From: Bacillota bacterium
GTDB lineage: Bacteria; Bacillota; UBA994; UBA5500
Assembly: GCA_029781045.1 (NCBI GenBank)
Contig: JAKOXL010000029.1
Coordinates: 22,627 to 86,626 of the forward strand
DNA length: 64,000 nucleotides
Direction of reading: 5' to 3'
Position numbers and translations under genes: made by a program. The notes beneath the pieces are model-generated. The model had not been told where the DNA came from. It saw only the letters and a program-made list of their open reading frames with translations, and did not search any database. Shown piece after piece: positions 9,003 through 17,489 of this stretch; within the stretch, counting starts at the first letter, position 1; every line of letters starts with the position of its first letter.

Positions 9003-10778
9003 CTAGGATCTACATGGTTGTACTATAACTACCTGCCCTGGACCTTTATTCTTTGCCTCATATAGGGCAGTATCAGCAGACTGGAAGATCTCCTCGTAGG
9101 ACCGTTTATCCTTGACCAGAGTTGCACCTACGCTAATTGTTATAGTGAGATCACCCACGCTAGAGCGGGTGGCGTTCACCAATTGCCGACATTTGTTCTC
9201 AAGGAACTCCAATGAAGGCACGTTCTTCATATAGATGCAGAACTCATCGCCACCAAAGCGACCGATAATGTCTGTGGCCCTAAAAACGCTGGTCAGTGTA
9301 TTCGCTAGCCCTTTCAGCACCTGATCGCCCATGAAATGCCCAAAGGTATCGTTAACTTGCTTGAAAGTATCGGCGTCCAGAAGTATAAAGGCATCCAGAA
9401 CACCGCGACTTTTCTGGTTTAGCCGCTCTTCCACCAGTTCACGCACCGTTGCCCTGTTGAAAACCCCAGTTAGCCCATCCAGCTGGGCTCTAGTAACGAG
9501 GGCCTCCTTTTCGGCTACTTCCTTACTCACGTCGATCAGCTTACCGATAACCTCCCGCAGCTGCCCGTCGCTGGTGCAGATGTCGCTGGTAACCAAGCGG
9601 AAGGTTACATTGTGGCCAGAAACAGGAAGGAGAATGGTATCATTAGTTGCGTTGCCCGCAGCCGATGGTTGCTCTAGCCGCTTCATTAGATTGGCTTTAA
9701 CCATGTCCCCAACTTCGGCGACGTGTTCCCCAAAGGAACTAGTAGAGTGTTGGCTGAAGGTAATTGTATCCGTTTCCAATGAGTAGGCAAAGATGAACTC
9801 GTTAGAAAGCTCCGCCAGCATTTCATAACGACGGTTCTGTAACTCCAGCTCTTTGCGGCTGTGTCGGGAAGAGCGAATCAAGAGCAGTAAGAGAACGATA
9901 ATGATTAGCAATAGGGTCCACACTACTCCCTTATAGGTATCAAGAATCTTGGCCCAACTAATATCTTGGTCAATCTGCGTGGTAGCACGAAGAATAATCG
10001 ACAGTATTGTATCGTCATCTATAGCTGCAATAGCTTTGTTAAGGATGGACATAAGAAGAGGATCGGGATTGATCGGCGCTAGGCAGTATTCCCGCTGCTC
10101 CCGCTCTAGAGGAACAGTAACCAAATTCCTGTATCCATTTTGTAGGGTATAATAGGCCACCGAATAGGCATTCCCGTAGCCATAATGGGCTATGCCCGCA
10201 TTGACGGCCGTCATGGCTTCTTCCCGAGTATCAAAATAACGGACACTCTCAGCTGGGATGCCTGAAGGAATATTACCGCCTTCTACTGCCGCAAATATCT
10301 TTCCGTCCAGTTTTTCCGGATTTACCGACTTATGCTGAAACTGAATGGTAACAGATGTTAAGTAGGGACGAGAGAGCACTAGCCCTGGCATGGCATCCGC
10401 GTAGGCCTGCGGGACGCCTACTACAATATCACCGTCCCTAGCTACTGCCTGCAACTGTTCCAGTGAGTCGAATGCTAGACAGTTAAAACGCAGCCCGGTG
10501 TCGGCAGCGATTTTCTCTAGTATCAGTCTGGATATTCCCTGTAGTTGGTTCCTTCTATCCATATATTGGATAGGGGCAGCCCCCACTACCAGCAGGGCAT
10601 TAATCTCCCGGCTGTTTGCTATGTATTCTCTTTCTTCTGCAGTTAAGCCTAAAACCGGGTTCTCTAAAGCTAGTACCGATGGTAGTCCCAAAAGCGTCAG
10701 TACAATAACAAGCGAGAGGTTCGCAATTGTGCGGCCCACCCGCGCCAGAGCTAAAATCCTCTTCAATTCCCCATTCAC
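9003..10778 (-). CDS. Sensory diguanylate cyclase with extracellular substrate-binding domain
   Basis: Makes cyclic di-GMP from two GTP in response to an outside ligand. Order of domains over 591 aa: signal anchor (about 17-38); family-3 periplasmic-type solute-binding domain (about 50-270); transmembrane helix (about 283-302, VVWTLLLIIIVLLLLLI); PAS-like linker (about 315-425); GGDEF domain (about 430-588). The active-site motif GGDEF is intact at 509-513. The inhibitory I-site RATD is at 500-503, five residues before it, so product inhibition is expected. The solute domain resembles amino-acid binding proteins, so an amino acid is a plausible but unproven ligand. Monocistronic. Confidence 0.9.
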   Translation of the reverse strand: MNGELKRILALARVGRTIANLSLVIVLTLLGLPSVLALENPVLGLTAEEREYIANSREINALLVVGAAPIQYMDRRNQLQGISRLILEKIAADTGLRFNCLAFDSLEQLQAVARDGDIVVGVPQAYADAMPGLVLSRPYLTSVTIQFQHKSVNPEKLDGKIFAAVEGGNIPSGIPAESVRYFDTREEAMTAVNAGIAHYGYGNAYSVAYYTLQNGYRNLVTVPLEREQREYCLAPINPDPLLMSILNKAIAAIDDDTILSIILRATTQIDQDISWAKILDTYKGVVWTLLLIIIVLLLLLIRSSRHSRKELELQNRRYEMLAELSNEFIFAYSLETDTITFSQHSTSSFGEHVAEVGDMVKANLMKRLEQPSAAGNATNDTILLPVSGHNVTFRLVTSDICTSDGQLREVIGKLIDVSKEVAEKEALVTRAQLDGLTGVFNRATVRELVEERLNQKSRGVLDAFILLDADTFKQVNDTFGHFMGDQVLKGLANTLTSVFRATDIIGRFGGDEFCIYMKNVPSLEFLENKCRQLVNATRSSVGDLTITISVGATLVKDKRSYEEIFQSADTALYEAKNKGPGQVVIVQPCRS

Positions 10779-10856
10779 CCCAGTTCAAACTATCAGCATT
10801 ATATCATATAGGATACGGGGAGAGTCGGGGAAGAAGGGCAAATGGGACTTCTTCTC

Positions 10857-12041
10857 CTAGGGTTCGGTGTGCAATACCAGCGCTCCTATAATCTGTTCTA
10901 AAGGCACGGACCCAGAACAGCTAAGGTGATATACCCAGCTATCTTGCCAGGCTATGACTTCCTTCTGGTCTTCATCTTCCAGTAACCAGAGCCCCGCAAA
11001 AGAGCCCGCGTCGCTGGCGGGTTGCAGGGGTAAGCTGCTGCGAGTAGGGTAGAGAGGCCTCTCCGAGGCCAGACTGCCGGCTAGTGCTTTGGCGATAGAG
11101 GGGGAGACTGCCCGGTAGGTATCGCAATGGAAGTAAATGGTGGAGGCATCAACCCCGCTGCTCTGCAGTCTTGCCGATTCGGCCAAGAAATACTGTTCGG
11201 GAACCAATAGGCTACTGTCTTGGCGAAAGTAGTTGAACACGTCACCCTTACCTGCGTAGTAGCCCTGGTTAGGAATGGAGTCGGCGTACTGGAAGACGTC
11301 TAGCACCTGCGATAAACGCACCACCGGTAACGGTCCTTCGGGAATGGGCGGGAAGAGGGGCTTTCTTAGCATGAGCGGTGTAACGAACCTTCCACCCAAT
11401 AGCAATATACAAGTGAGGATAACGAGTGCACCTCGTAACTGGGCAAGCCTCATAGCCTGACGCCAGCGGACGGAGCGTGGGGGCTGGCTGCCACGGCGCA
11501 AGCGGGCCATGTATTTTCCCAGGTGTCGCAGAGCCACGATACTCATGAGGATCCAAAACAAAAAGAAGAGGGTGCTGAGGAAGGTTAACCAATCGCTCTG
11601 TAGTAGTAGCTGAGCCAGCCTGGGGCTCTTAACATAGAAGGTAAAAGACAAGAACAAGAGGGGAAAGAGAAAGCTGGCTAGACGCCCGGGCAGTAGGCGC
11701 CCCACGTTCCTGGCCTGTTCCAACGGATCGGTATGGATTTCTGGTATGGTGGAGTTATTACTGGCGCGGAAAATCTGCACTAGACCTCGATTGGCCACAT
11801 GCTCCCATCCCGCATCTTGATAAAGCTGTAGGCGCTCCTGTTCCGACCAGTCGTCGGCTTTAAATACGTCGCAGCGATAGCGGTACTCCCAGGGTGTTCC
11901 CTTCTCAAAAGTAGCTCTTCCAACATTGGTCTTAACCAGATGCCAGCCTTTCTTGGACATGTCTTCTAACCAAGCTTCTTGTTCTGCAAGTTGCCAATCT
12001 TCCAGCCACCAGAGGCAACGCCGCATTTCCTTCTTATCCAT
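10857..12041 (-). CDS. DUF2812 membrane protein, PadR partner
   Basis: Membrane protein of about 394 aa. The N-terminal DUF2812 region starts WWLEDWQLAEQEAWLEDMSKKGWHLVK and continues through the EYRYRCDVFK pattern typical of the family. Hydrophobic helices lie at roughly 115-165 and 195-215, and the C-terminal part is outside or soluble. The gene begins inside the end of the PadR gene (overlap of a few bases). Such PadR-DUF2812 pairs are common in Firmicutes, where PadR represses its own operon. ATG at 12041 is preferred over TTG at 12047. Function of DUF2812 is unknown; a role in sensing envelope stress or drugs is only inferred from the pairing. Confidence 0.85.
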   Translation of the reverse strand: MDKKEMRRCLWWLEDWQLAEQEAWLEDMSKKGWHLVKTNVGRATFEKGTPWEYRYRCDVFKADDWSEQERLQLYQDAGWEHVANRGLVQIFRASNNSTIPEIHTDPLEQARNVGRLLPGRLASFLFPLLFLSFTFYVKSPRLAQLLLQSDWLTFLSTLFFLFWILMSIVALRHLGKYMARLRRGSQPPRSVRWRQAMRLAQLRGALVILTCILLLGGRFVTPLMLRKPLFPPIPEGPLPVVRLSQVLDVFQYADSIPNQGYYAGKGDVFNYFRQDSSLLVPEQYFLAESARLQSSGVDASTIYFHCDTYRAVSPSIAKALAGSLASERPLYPTRSSLPLQPASDAGSFAGLWLLEDEDQKEVIAWQDSWVYHLSCSGSVPLEQIIGALVLHTEP

Positions 12042-12336
12042 TCTCAATAACCCCCATTTCCAGCCACTTACCGTCTTCTACCATAGCCTTAAGGCGAGCG
12101 TGTTCTTCCAGCAGGGCGGCCTTACCTTGCGGAGTTAGGCAATAGATTTTTCGCCGCCCATCGTCTTCCGTGAGCGTGATAAGCTTCTCCCTGCAGAGTC
12201 GAGTCAGCACACCATAGAGTGTTCCTGGCCCCATGACAATACGACCCCGGGATATGGATGTAATAGCGTTCATTAACGCGTAGCCGTGCAACGGCTGGCG
12301 TAAAGCCAGCAGAACGTAGTACATGGCTTCGGTCAT
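12034..12336 (-). CDS. PadR family transcriptional regulator
   Basis: Winged-helix repressor, 100 aa. The N-terminal MTEAMYYVLLALRQPLHGYA and the wing region GTLYGVLTRLCREKLIT, DDGRRKIYCLTPQGKAAL, are PadR hallmarks. A short C-terminal helix would serve for dimerisation. ATG at 12336 fits the family start; a frame extending to 12495 has no supporting similarity. It overlaps the DUF2812 gene downstream, so it regulates and is co-transcribed with it. A perfect 14-bp palindrome lies 27 bp upstream and is the likely operator. Confidence 0.9.
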   Translation of the reverse strand: MTEAMYYVLLALRQPLHGYALMNAITSISRGRIVMGPGTLYGVLTRLCREKLITLTEDDGRRKIYCLTPQGKAALLEEHARLKAMVEDGKWLEMGVIENG

Positions 12337-12363
12337 TGCCTCACCACCCCTCATATTATGCGT

Positions 12364-12377
12364 CACGATATATCGTG
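12364..12377. promoter_or_regulatory. Candidate PadR operator
   Basis: Perfect palindrome CACGATATATCGTG, 27 bp before the PadR start codon, embedded in a longer AT-rich near-dyad. The position fits autorepression. Assignment to PadR is inferred from position only. Confidence 0.5.
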
Positions 12378-12698
12378 TGACATAATAATAGCACCAAGAG
12401 GGTAGCAAATCAATGCCTCTAACAGGGGATTGGGGCAGGAGGGAGAATAGGATACCAGTAGAAGAGATGAAAGCAGAGAAGAAAAGGGGGAACAAGGAAC
12501 CTGGGGACTCGGTTTTGTAGGAACATTAAGTTAGGGCAAGGGCCTGCGGATTAATCCTAGCAAGTCGCGTATTGCTTCAGCTGGGGGCCGGGTTGCGCAT
12601 AAACAGGACTGTGAGAGTACTACCCGTAAGACCTTTTCGATTCCCGGTATTGGCTTATCTCTTGTAAAGGTACTGGCTGCAAAAGGCAGGAAAAGGGC
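12378..12698. other. Intergenic region between padR and the DUF3887 gene
   Basis: About 320 bp without a credible gene. The padR promoter must lie next to the palindrome. I saw no repeat, RNA family or strong promoter in the rest. Confidence 0.4.
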
Positions 12699-12727
12699 GC
12701 AAGAATGGCACGAAGTTGCCTTCTTGC
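12699..12727 (-). terminator. Terminator after DUF3887 lipoprotein
   Basis: On the minus strand GCAAGAA pairs with TTCTTGC and an inner GGCA pairs with TGCC. It is followed by GCGCCCTTTTCC. It lies 15 bp past the stop. Confidence 0.6.
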
Positions 12728-12741
12728 CATTCCATCCTCTG

Positions 12742-13164
12742 TTAACGAAAATAGAGTCCGGCTAGCCGCATGTCCGTGTCAAAGCTGACGGTAAAGGTGG
12801 CCGTCCCCCCGGCATATTTTGCGGTGAGCACCGCGACGGCATACTCGTTATTGGATTGATCTTTAGTGCCGCCCAATTGGGTCTTGGTGATGCCTTGGAA
12901 TTCGCCCTTCGCACTAATGGCAGAGAAGACTGGTGCCAAAGCTTCATCGGTGAGGGCTTCCCGCAGCTCCTCCGTACCCATGGCTCGTATAGCCTCGCCG
13001 TCATTATAGTTTATCAACTCTACGACTTCAGCCGCTGTCTCTTCAACAACAGTTGCGTCAAAGGTAGCGGGGAGTCTACCAATGGAGCTGCAACCGACGA
13101 GAGTTAACCCTATTAAAGATAGGAAAAGCCCTAGAACTACCAAGTTAATCCGAAACTTCCCCAT
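12742..13164 (-). CDS. DUF3887-type lipoprotein
   Basis: Secreted lipoprotein, 140 aa. Signal peptide with lipobox LVGC (Cys25), then a small alpha+beta domain (about 38-138). That domain has the DUF3887 look: a helix with NYNDGEAIRAMGTEELREAL, then paired strands ending FTVSFDTDMRLAGLYFR. Ribosome site GGAGGT lies before the ATG. Monocistronic, with terminator. Such domains are NTF2-like and often found outside the membrane of Firmicutes; ligand and role are unknown. Confidence 0.75.
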   Translation of the reverse strand: MGKFRINLVVLGLFLSLIGLTLVGCSSIGRLPATFDATVVEETAAEVVELINYNDGEAIRAMGTEELREALTDEALAPVFSAISAKGEFQGITKTQLGGTKDQSNNEYAVAVLTAKYAGGTATFTVSFDTDMRLAGLYFR

Positions 13165-13260
13165 GGACTTCTACCTCCATTGGATTGTTCATTTCCAGTA
13201 TAACATCTAACATTAGCCAGGGAAAAATGTGCCCCAAAATGCCGTTAAGGAGTGTGTTCA

Positions 13261-14280
13261 ATGCAGAGTCCAGAGTTATCTATCAGATTGCACGCCAATG
13301 AGAATCCTTTTGTGGTACCAGCAAATGTGTGGCAAGAGATACAGGAGCGATTGACTAACATTGAGCTGAATCGCTATCCTGGTCAGGCAATGAAGGCTTT
13401 CTATGCGTCCTTGTCTGCTCATCTGGGTTACCCGGCAGAAATGCTCTTAGCCGGTAATGGTTTGGAAGAGATAATCCTGCTGTTATTAGCATCTTTGGGA
13501 CGGAAGGGGCGGGTGATCTTGCCCACACCTACCTTTTTTGTCTACAAGCAGGTGGCTGCTGCCCTCGGCTTGTCTATCCTGGAGCTGCCACTGATAGAAG
13601 ACTCGTGGCAGCTGGATATACCGCTCATTCTGAAGGAGGTAGGGCTGGAGGAAGGCCTAATCATTATCTGTCGGCCCAACAACCCCACCGGTAATGTTTT
13701 TCCTCGGGAAGATGTTCTGCGATTACTAGAGGAAACACAGCTAACGGTTGTAGTTGACGAGGCCTATTTTGGTTTTTGCGAGGAGACCATGATAGAAGAC
13801 GTGGCTAGGTACGATCGATTAATAGTCCTGCGTACTTTTTCAAAGACCTTCGGTCTAGCCGGTATTCGTCTGGGTTATATGGTGGCTAACCAGAATTTAG
13901 TGGAGGTGGTGCATCAGGTCCGCCCAGCCTTTAACTTGAATGCCCTCACCCTTATCGTAGGCTGTGTGGCCTTGGAACAGGAACAGCAGTTACTGGCACG
14001 GGTTCCTGCTATAGTGGAGGAGCGGGAGCGACTAGCCACCTTACTTGGCCGCTTGCCAGGGGTGAAGGTTTACCCATCGGAGACCAACTTTCTATTAATT
14101 AAGCTACCTTTCCCGGCACAACCCCTGTGGCAAAAGCTGCATGAAGATGGCATTTCTGTGCGGCTGGTTGGCAACGAAATGCCCCAGTTCCTCCGCATTT
14201 CAGTAGGCTTACCCACAGAGAACGACCTTTTGCTGGCGGCTCTGGCAGAGCAACTGAATGCAGGTGGACAGCAAGAATAA
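13261..14280 (+). CDS. Histidinol-phosphate aminotransferase family protein (HisC-like)
   Basis: PLP enzyme of fold type I, 339 aa. Motifs: substrate loop LHANENPF, cofactor-binding CRPNNPTGNVFP, DEAY, and the PLP lysine Lys195 in FSKTFGLAGIRLGY with the phosphate-binding arginine after it. Length and motif order fit HisC (EC 2.6.1.9, L-histidinol phosphate to imidazole-acetol phosphate). No his or cobalamin gene is nearby, so a related aminotransferase, for example CobD-like threonine-phosphate decarboxylase or an aromatic aminotransferase, remains possible. ATG at 13261 is chosen because AAGGAG (13247-13252) lies eight bases upstream; GTG at 13252 overlaps that site. The next gene starts 16 bp downstream. 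Confidence 0.82.
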   Translation: MQSPELSIRLHANENPFVVPANVWQEIQERLTNIELNRYPGQAMKAFYASLSAHLGYPAEMLLAGNGLEEIILLLLASLGRKGRVILPTPTFFVYKQVAAALGLSILELPLIEDSWQLDIPLILKEVGLEEGLIIICRPNNPTGNVFPREDVLRLLEETQLTVVVDEAYFGFCEETMIEDVARYDRLIVLRTFSKTFGLAGIRLGYMVANQNLVEVVHQVRPAFNLNALTLIVGCVALEQEQQLLARVPAIVEERERLATLLGRLPGVKVYPSETNFLLIKLPFPAQPLWQKLHEDGISVRLVGNEMPQFLRISVGLPTENDLLLAALAEQLNAGGQQE

Positions 14281-14296
14281 GTAATAAGTAAGGCAG

Positions 14297-15214
14297 ATGA
14301 TGAGCATGTTGGACACCGCTAGAGCCACCGTCGAAGGTATTAAGTTCACTATCATCCCAATAGAGTGCTTGGAGGAGATCAAAACCGACATGCAGTTACT
14401 GTCGGCGCGATATGAACTCAACGACTTTCAACGGGAGATAGTTAACGATAGATATGTTCTCGACCCGCCGCAGGGCGAGTTCCCGAGTAAGTCGCTAGTT
14501 ATTGCAGTCTGGCAGTTGTCCATTGCCCGAGCAAGCTTTCATTACCGCGGGAGGTGTGCCAGCTGCATTGTGGACGACAGCTTTACACCCGCCACCGATA
14601 TTCATGACAGGCTGTCGAAGTTGTTCTCCGCCCAAGGCTATGCACTTAAATATGTTAGTTGGTTACCACTGAAACGATTGGCTGTGCGCAGCGGGCTATG
14701 TGAGTATGGCAGGAATAACATTACCTACTGTGGCGATTGGGGTAGCTTTATCCGGCTGGGCGCCTATGTATCTAGTGTTCCGGCTGAGAACTATGTCTGG
14801 CGAGAGGTTAAGAGCATGGGCGCTTGCAGTAGGTGCGGCAAATGCATAGCCAATTGCCCAACCGGGGCCATCCTGCCCAACCGATTCCTGATAGATAATG
14901 TGAAGTGCCTAACCTATCATAATGACTCAGATCAAGGCATCCCCGACTGGGTGCCTAGGTCGGCGCACCATTGTTTAGTAGAATGCACACGCTGTCAGGA
15001 GATCTGTCCTCTGAATAGCAGGAGGCTGACGAACCTAAAGACAATAGAGTTTACTGAAGCTGAAACGGAAGCTATGTTGAGTGCCGGATCCTTTCTGGGT
15101 TTCCCCGAGAGCGTAAGAGAGAAGCTGTGGTATTACGACACGGGAGAGCCGTTTAAGTTCTTACCCCGTAATCTTCGACTAATGCTAGACAACTTGCTGG
15201 GTGCAGAAAACTGA
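14297..15214 (+). CDS. QueG-like protein with two [4Fe-4S] clusters
   Basis: Cytoplasmic iron-sulfur protein, 305 aa. The central region LAVRSGLCEYGRNNITYCGDWG matches the cobalamin-domain end of epoxyqueuosine reductases. It is followed by two cluster-binding sets: CSRCGKCIANCP (Cys177, 180, 183, 187) and CTRCQEICPLN, with the linking cysteine in NVKCLTY. The N-terminus differs from classical QueG, which has a conserved YPWDYH-type stretch that I do not see. The C-terminal HEAT-like repeat of some QueG is absent. So it is a QueG relative of uncertain substrate. It follows the HisC-like gene by 16 bp and ends at a strong terminator, so the two form an operon. Confidence 0.75.
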   Translation: MMSMLDTARATVEGIKFTIIPIECLEEIKTDMQLLSARYELNDFQREIVNDRYVLDPPQGEFPSKSLVIAVWQLSIARASFHYRGRCASCIVDDSFTPATDIHDRLSKLFSAQGYALKYVSWLPLKRLAVRSGLCEYGRNNITYCGDWGSFIRLGAYVSSVPAENYVWREVKSMGACSRCGKCIANCPTGAILPNRFLIDNVKCLTYHNDSDQGIPDWVPRSAHHCLVECTRCQEICPLNSRRLTNLKTIEFTEAETEAMLSAGSFLGFPESVREKLWYYDTGEPFKFLPRNLRLMLDNLLGAEN

Positions 15215-15240
15215 ACGGAACAGGGCGTACCTGTTCCGTT
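15214..15240 (+). terminator. Intrinsic terminator after QueG-like gene
   Basis: Perfect 11-bp stem AACGGAACAGG with CCTGTTCCGTT around a 5-nt loop, followed by CTGCTTT. It begins at the stop codon. Confidence 0.75.
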
Positions 15241-15371
15241 CTGCTTTACGAGGGGTAATAGGGGACAGTGCATCTCAGGGGAGGGGCTTTCAATCACCAG
15301 TGTCTTCTCTGTTAGTGTGGGCATAGACGTAGGTGACAGTTGGAAGCGTGGTTAGCTTTCACTCTCGTTAA

Positions 15372-15809
15372 TTAGTGTCCTTCTAGCCTGGCTTGCACTT
15401 GCTGCACAAAGTTGACGGCGTCTGCGGGTGTAATGATGTAGATACTACTCTTAGTCTTGATCACGATAGCCTTCCACTTGGTGTTGAGGATGTAAGCTTT
15501 AACCCTACCATACTCCTCAGAGCTAAAGTCGCCGACCCAGGTACGGAAACCGTCTTTACCGAGTATCTTCCGCATCTTCGGAATGCGCTCCAATAGCTGC
15601 ACCTCGTCTATCTCACTGAAAGGAATGAGACGGTTCTCCGGCGGTATGATCACTAATGCACCACCGTGAGTTATCTGCACACCTTCGGTTGTCACTGAGT
15701 ACTCCAAATCCATATCTCCGGCTACGGCCACGTAAGTGAACCAGCCAATGGGGATCAGCATGAGCAGAATTAGGGTTTTCAACCAACGGGGATATTCTTG
15801 TTCTGGCAT
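15372..15809 (-). CDS. PH-like membrane protein, intact paralogue of the broken gene at 2842-3310
   Basis: Protein of 145 aa with one N-terminal transmembrane helix (about 10-30), then a PH-like beta domain. Conserved stretches shared with the broken gene include SVTTEGVQITHGGALVIIP, RLIPFSEIDEVQLLERIPK and IYIITPADAVNFVQQVQ. Where the broken copy carries its 61-bp insertion, this copy continues without interruption, which confirms that the other was intact before the event. The ribosome site GAGAGGG precedes the ATG. The phosphatase gene lies 12 bp upstream on the same strand. Function unknown; PH-like bacterial membrane proteins are usually structural or scaffolding. Confidence 0.7.
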   Translation of the reverse strand: MPEQEYPRWLKTLILLMLIPIGWFTYVAVAGDMDLEYSVTTEGVQITHGGALVIIPPENRLIPFSEIDEVQLLERIPKMRKILGKDGFRTWVGDFSSEEYGRVKAYILNTKWKAIVIKTKSSIYIITPADAVNFVQQVQARLEGH

Positions 15810-15821
15810 CTGGCATCCCTC

Positions 15822-16418
15822 TCAGCTCAAGTGTTCGATGCTATTAGAAAAGAGGATTCGGCGCCTACCCGAATCATATTCCCATAGGTGGATGCCCGTG
15901 TCACCCGTAACGAAGACCACATCAGAGGCAATGGGTAATCCCAGGAAAGCCTGATAGAGCATCTTAATCGTACCCCCGTGGCAAACAAGGGCGATGGTGC
16001 TGTCGTCTTTATTCTCATAAAGAATCTGGGAGAGCGCTTTTTCCACCCGGCAGCGAAAGTCGATCTCCGATTCCATCTCATAGGGGCCCATATGGGGAGG
16101 ACGGTTTGGAATCGGCGGGTATTTGACTAAGGCTTCCTCGAAGGGCAGACCAGCCAGTAGGCCGTTATCATGTTCGCGCAGACCGGGCTCATGGATCAGG
16201 GGCGCATTGGTGGCTGCTGCCAGCGCTTCAGCTGTCTGCAGCGCGCGCTGCAGGGTGCTCACATAGATCCTATCGATCTTGAAGCGCTGAGCCACCCAAC
16301 GGGCCATTGCTATCACCTGTCGCTGGCCTTCTTCCGTGAGGGCAAAGTCGGCTCTACCTTCATGCACTTTAAGTATATCGGCTTCTGATTCGCCGTGACG
16401 AATAATGAGCAGTTTCAT
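15822..16418 (-). CDS. Histidine phosphatase family protein (phosphoglycerate-mutase-like)
   Basis: Cytoplasmic phosphatase of the branch-1 histidine acid phosphatase fold, 198 aa. The phosphohistidine motif IIRHGESEAD has Arg7 and His8. Further motifs are STLQRALQTAEALA (second Arg), REHDNGLLAG (acidic residue) and CHGGTIKMLYQA (second His). Length matches CobC, GpmB and PhoE-like enzymes. No cobalamin genes adjoin it, so the substrate is unresolved. Good ribosome site AGGAGAGGAG before ATG 16418. It may be transcribed together with the PH-like gene that starts 12 bp downstream. Confidence 0.88.
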   Translation of the reverse strand: MKLLIIRHGESEADILKVHEGRADFALTEEGQRQVIAMARWVAQRFKIDRIYVSTLQRALQTAEALAAATNAPLIHEPGLREHDNGLLAGLPFEEALVKYPPIPNRPPHMGPYEMESEIDFRCRVEKALSQILYENKDDSTIALVCHGGTIKMLYQAFLGLPIASDVVFVTGDTGIHLWEYDSGRRRILFSNSIEHLS

Positions 16419-16456
16419 CCTTTTACTCCTCTCCTATTCAGTATTAGAACGACCGC

Positions 16457-17480
16457 TTAGAACAGTTTGGCTACAGCGTGTTCGATATCTGGTTCCACTA
16501 TGTGTAAGTCACGAATCTCGCCCAACTCGGCCATGAGGCGTAGCAGCTCATTAGGAGTGTGACGGGAGCGATCAAACTTGACTAGGGCGCGGGTTTCGTT
16601 CTGCCACGTAACTTGCAGTCCGTTGATCAAGGTATGGGTGATGATTGGTCTGCTGAAGTCGACGATAAGGGTACTCTCTGCCCCGATTTGAGAGTAAAGG
16701 TGTTCTATACTGCCATCGAGAAGGATCTTCCCATGGTTGATAACTATCACCCGTCGGCACAGCTGCTCTATATCTCGTAGATCGTGGGTGGTTAACAGTA
16801 TGGTAATGCCCTGCCGGTTAACCTCAAGTAGAAACTTGCGTATGGCCTGTTTAGCCACCACATCCAAACCAATAGTGGGCTCATCGAGAAAAAGGATCCG
16901 AGGCGCATGCAGCAGGGCGGCTGCGATTTCGCCCCGCATGCGTTGTCCGAGAGAGAGCTTGCGCACCGGCGTCTGCCAAAACTGGCTCAACTGCAGCAGT
17001 TCATCAAAGGTACGGAGCATGGATTTATAGCGTTTTTCTGGCACTTGATACATGGCTGCCAATAGTTCAAAAGACTCCTGCAGGGGCAAGTCCCACCATA
17101 GCTGACTACGTTGGCCAAAAACGACGCCGATCTGACTTACCACTTGCCGCCGCTCCCGTTGGGGACTGCGGTCCTGTAATACGCATCGGTATAAACCTCC
17201 TTTCTTGCCGCCGCTCCCGTTGGGGACTGCGACCTAAAACACTAACCAACCCGGCCGTAGGATGTAGGATGCCAGTTAGCATTTTTATGGTGGTGGACTT
17301 GCCTGCGCCATTGGGGCCGATGTAGCCCAGGAACTCTCCCGGAGCTATCTGAAAACTGATACCATCGACGGCGGTGACCGTCTTTCCCCTGCGGCTGAGC
17401 AGACTGCGGAAAGTGCCAAAGGGTCCCGGCAGAATCTCAGGTACGAAGAACTCCTTTCTTAGGTTTTCAACTGCAATCAT
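16457..17480 (-). pseudogene. ABC-2 exporter ATPase gene interrupted by a 61-bp repeat-spacer unit
   Basis: Was a 320-aa ABC ATPase of the COG4586 type, with Walker A GPNGAGKS (Lys61), signature LSLGQRMRGEIAAALLH and Walker B ILFLDEPTIGLD. The frame is intact to GRSPQRERRQ, then 61 bp (duplicate repeat and 33 bp foreign DNA) shift it, ending in SDRRRFWPT. Deleting 61 bp restores RSPQRERRQVVSQIGVVFGQ, exactly the family sequence before the Q-loop. A GTG at 17143 could restart translation after GGGAG, but that product lacks Walker A and would be inactive. ATG 17480 has TAGGAGG upstream. It is the last gene of a three-gene exporter operon. Confidence 0.9.
17143..17231 (+). CRISPR. Second solitary repeat-spacer-repeat inside a gene: probable off-target type I-E spacer integration
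   Basis: Two identical 28-bp copies (17143-17170 and 17204-17231) flank 33 bp (17171-17203); the period is again 61 bp. The repeat is native ABC-ATPase sequence (RSPQRERRQ on the minus strand) with a palindrome TCCC-4 nt-GGGA. On the + strand it aligns without gaps to my recollection of the E. coli I-E repeat at about 13 of 28 positions, and the 33-nt insert begins with G. On the minus strand the insert starts AAAGGAGG and contains ATGCGTATTACAGG, which looks like a ribosome site plus the start of a gene, so the captured DNA came from a coding locus, viral, plasmid or host. Confidence 0.65.
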
Positions 17481-17489
17481 GAAATCCTC

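Noticed and set aside
17143..17231. A transposon remnant
   Set aside because: No inverted ends and no transposase. Target duplication of 28 bp is far longer than known for IS elements, and the size equals the first case.
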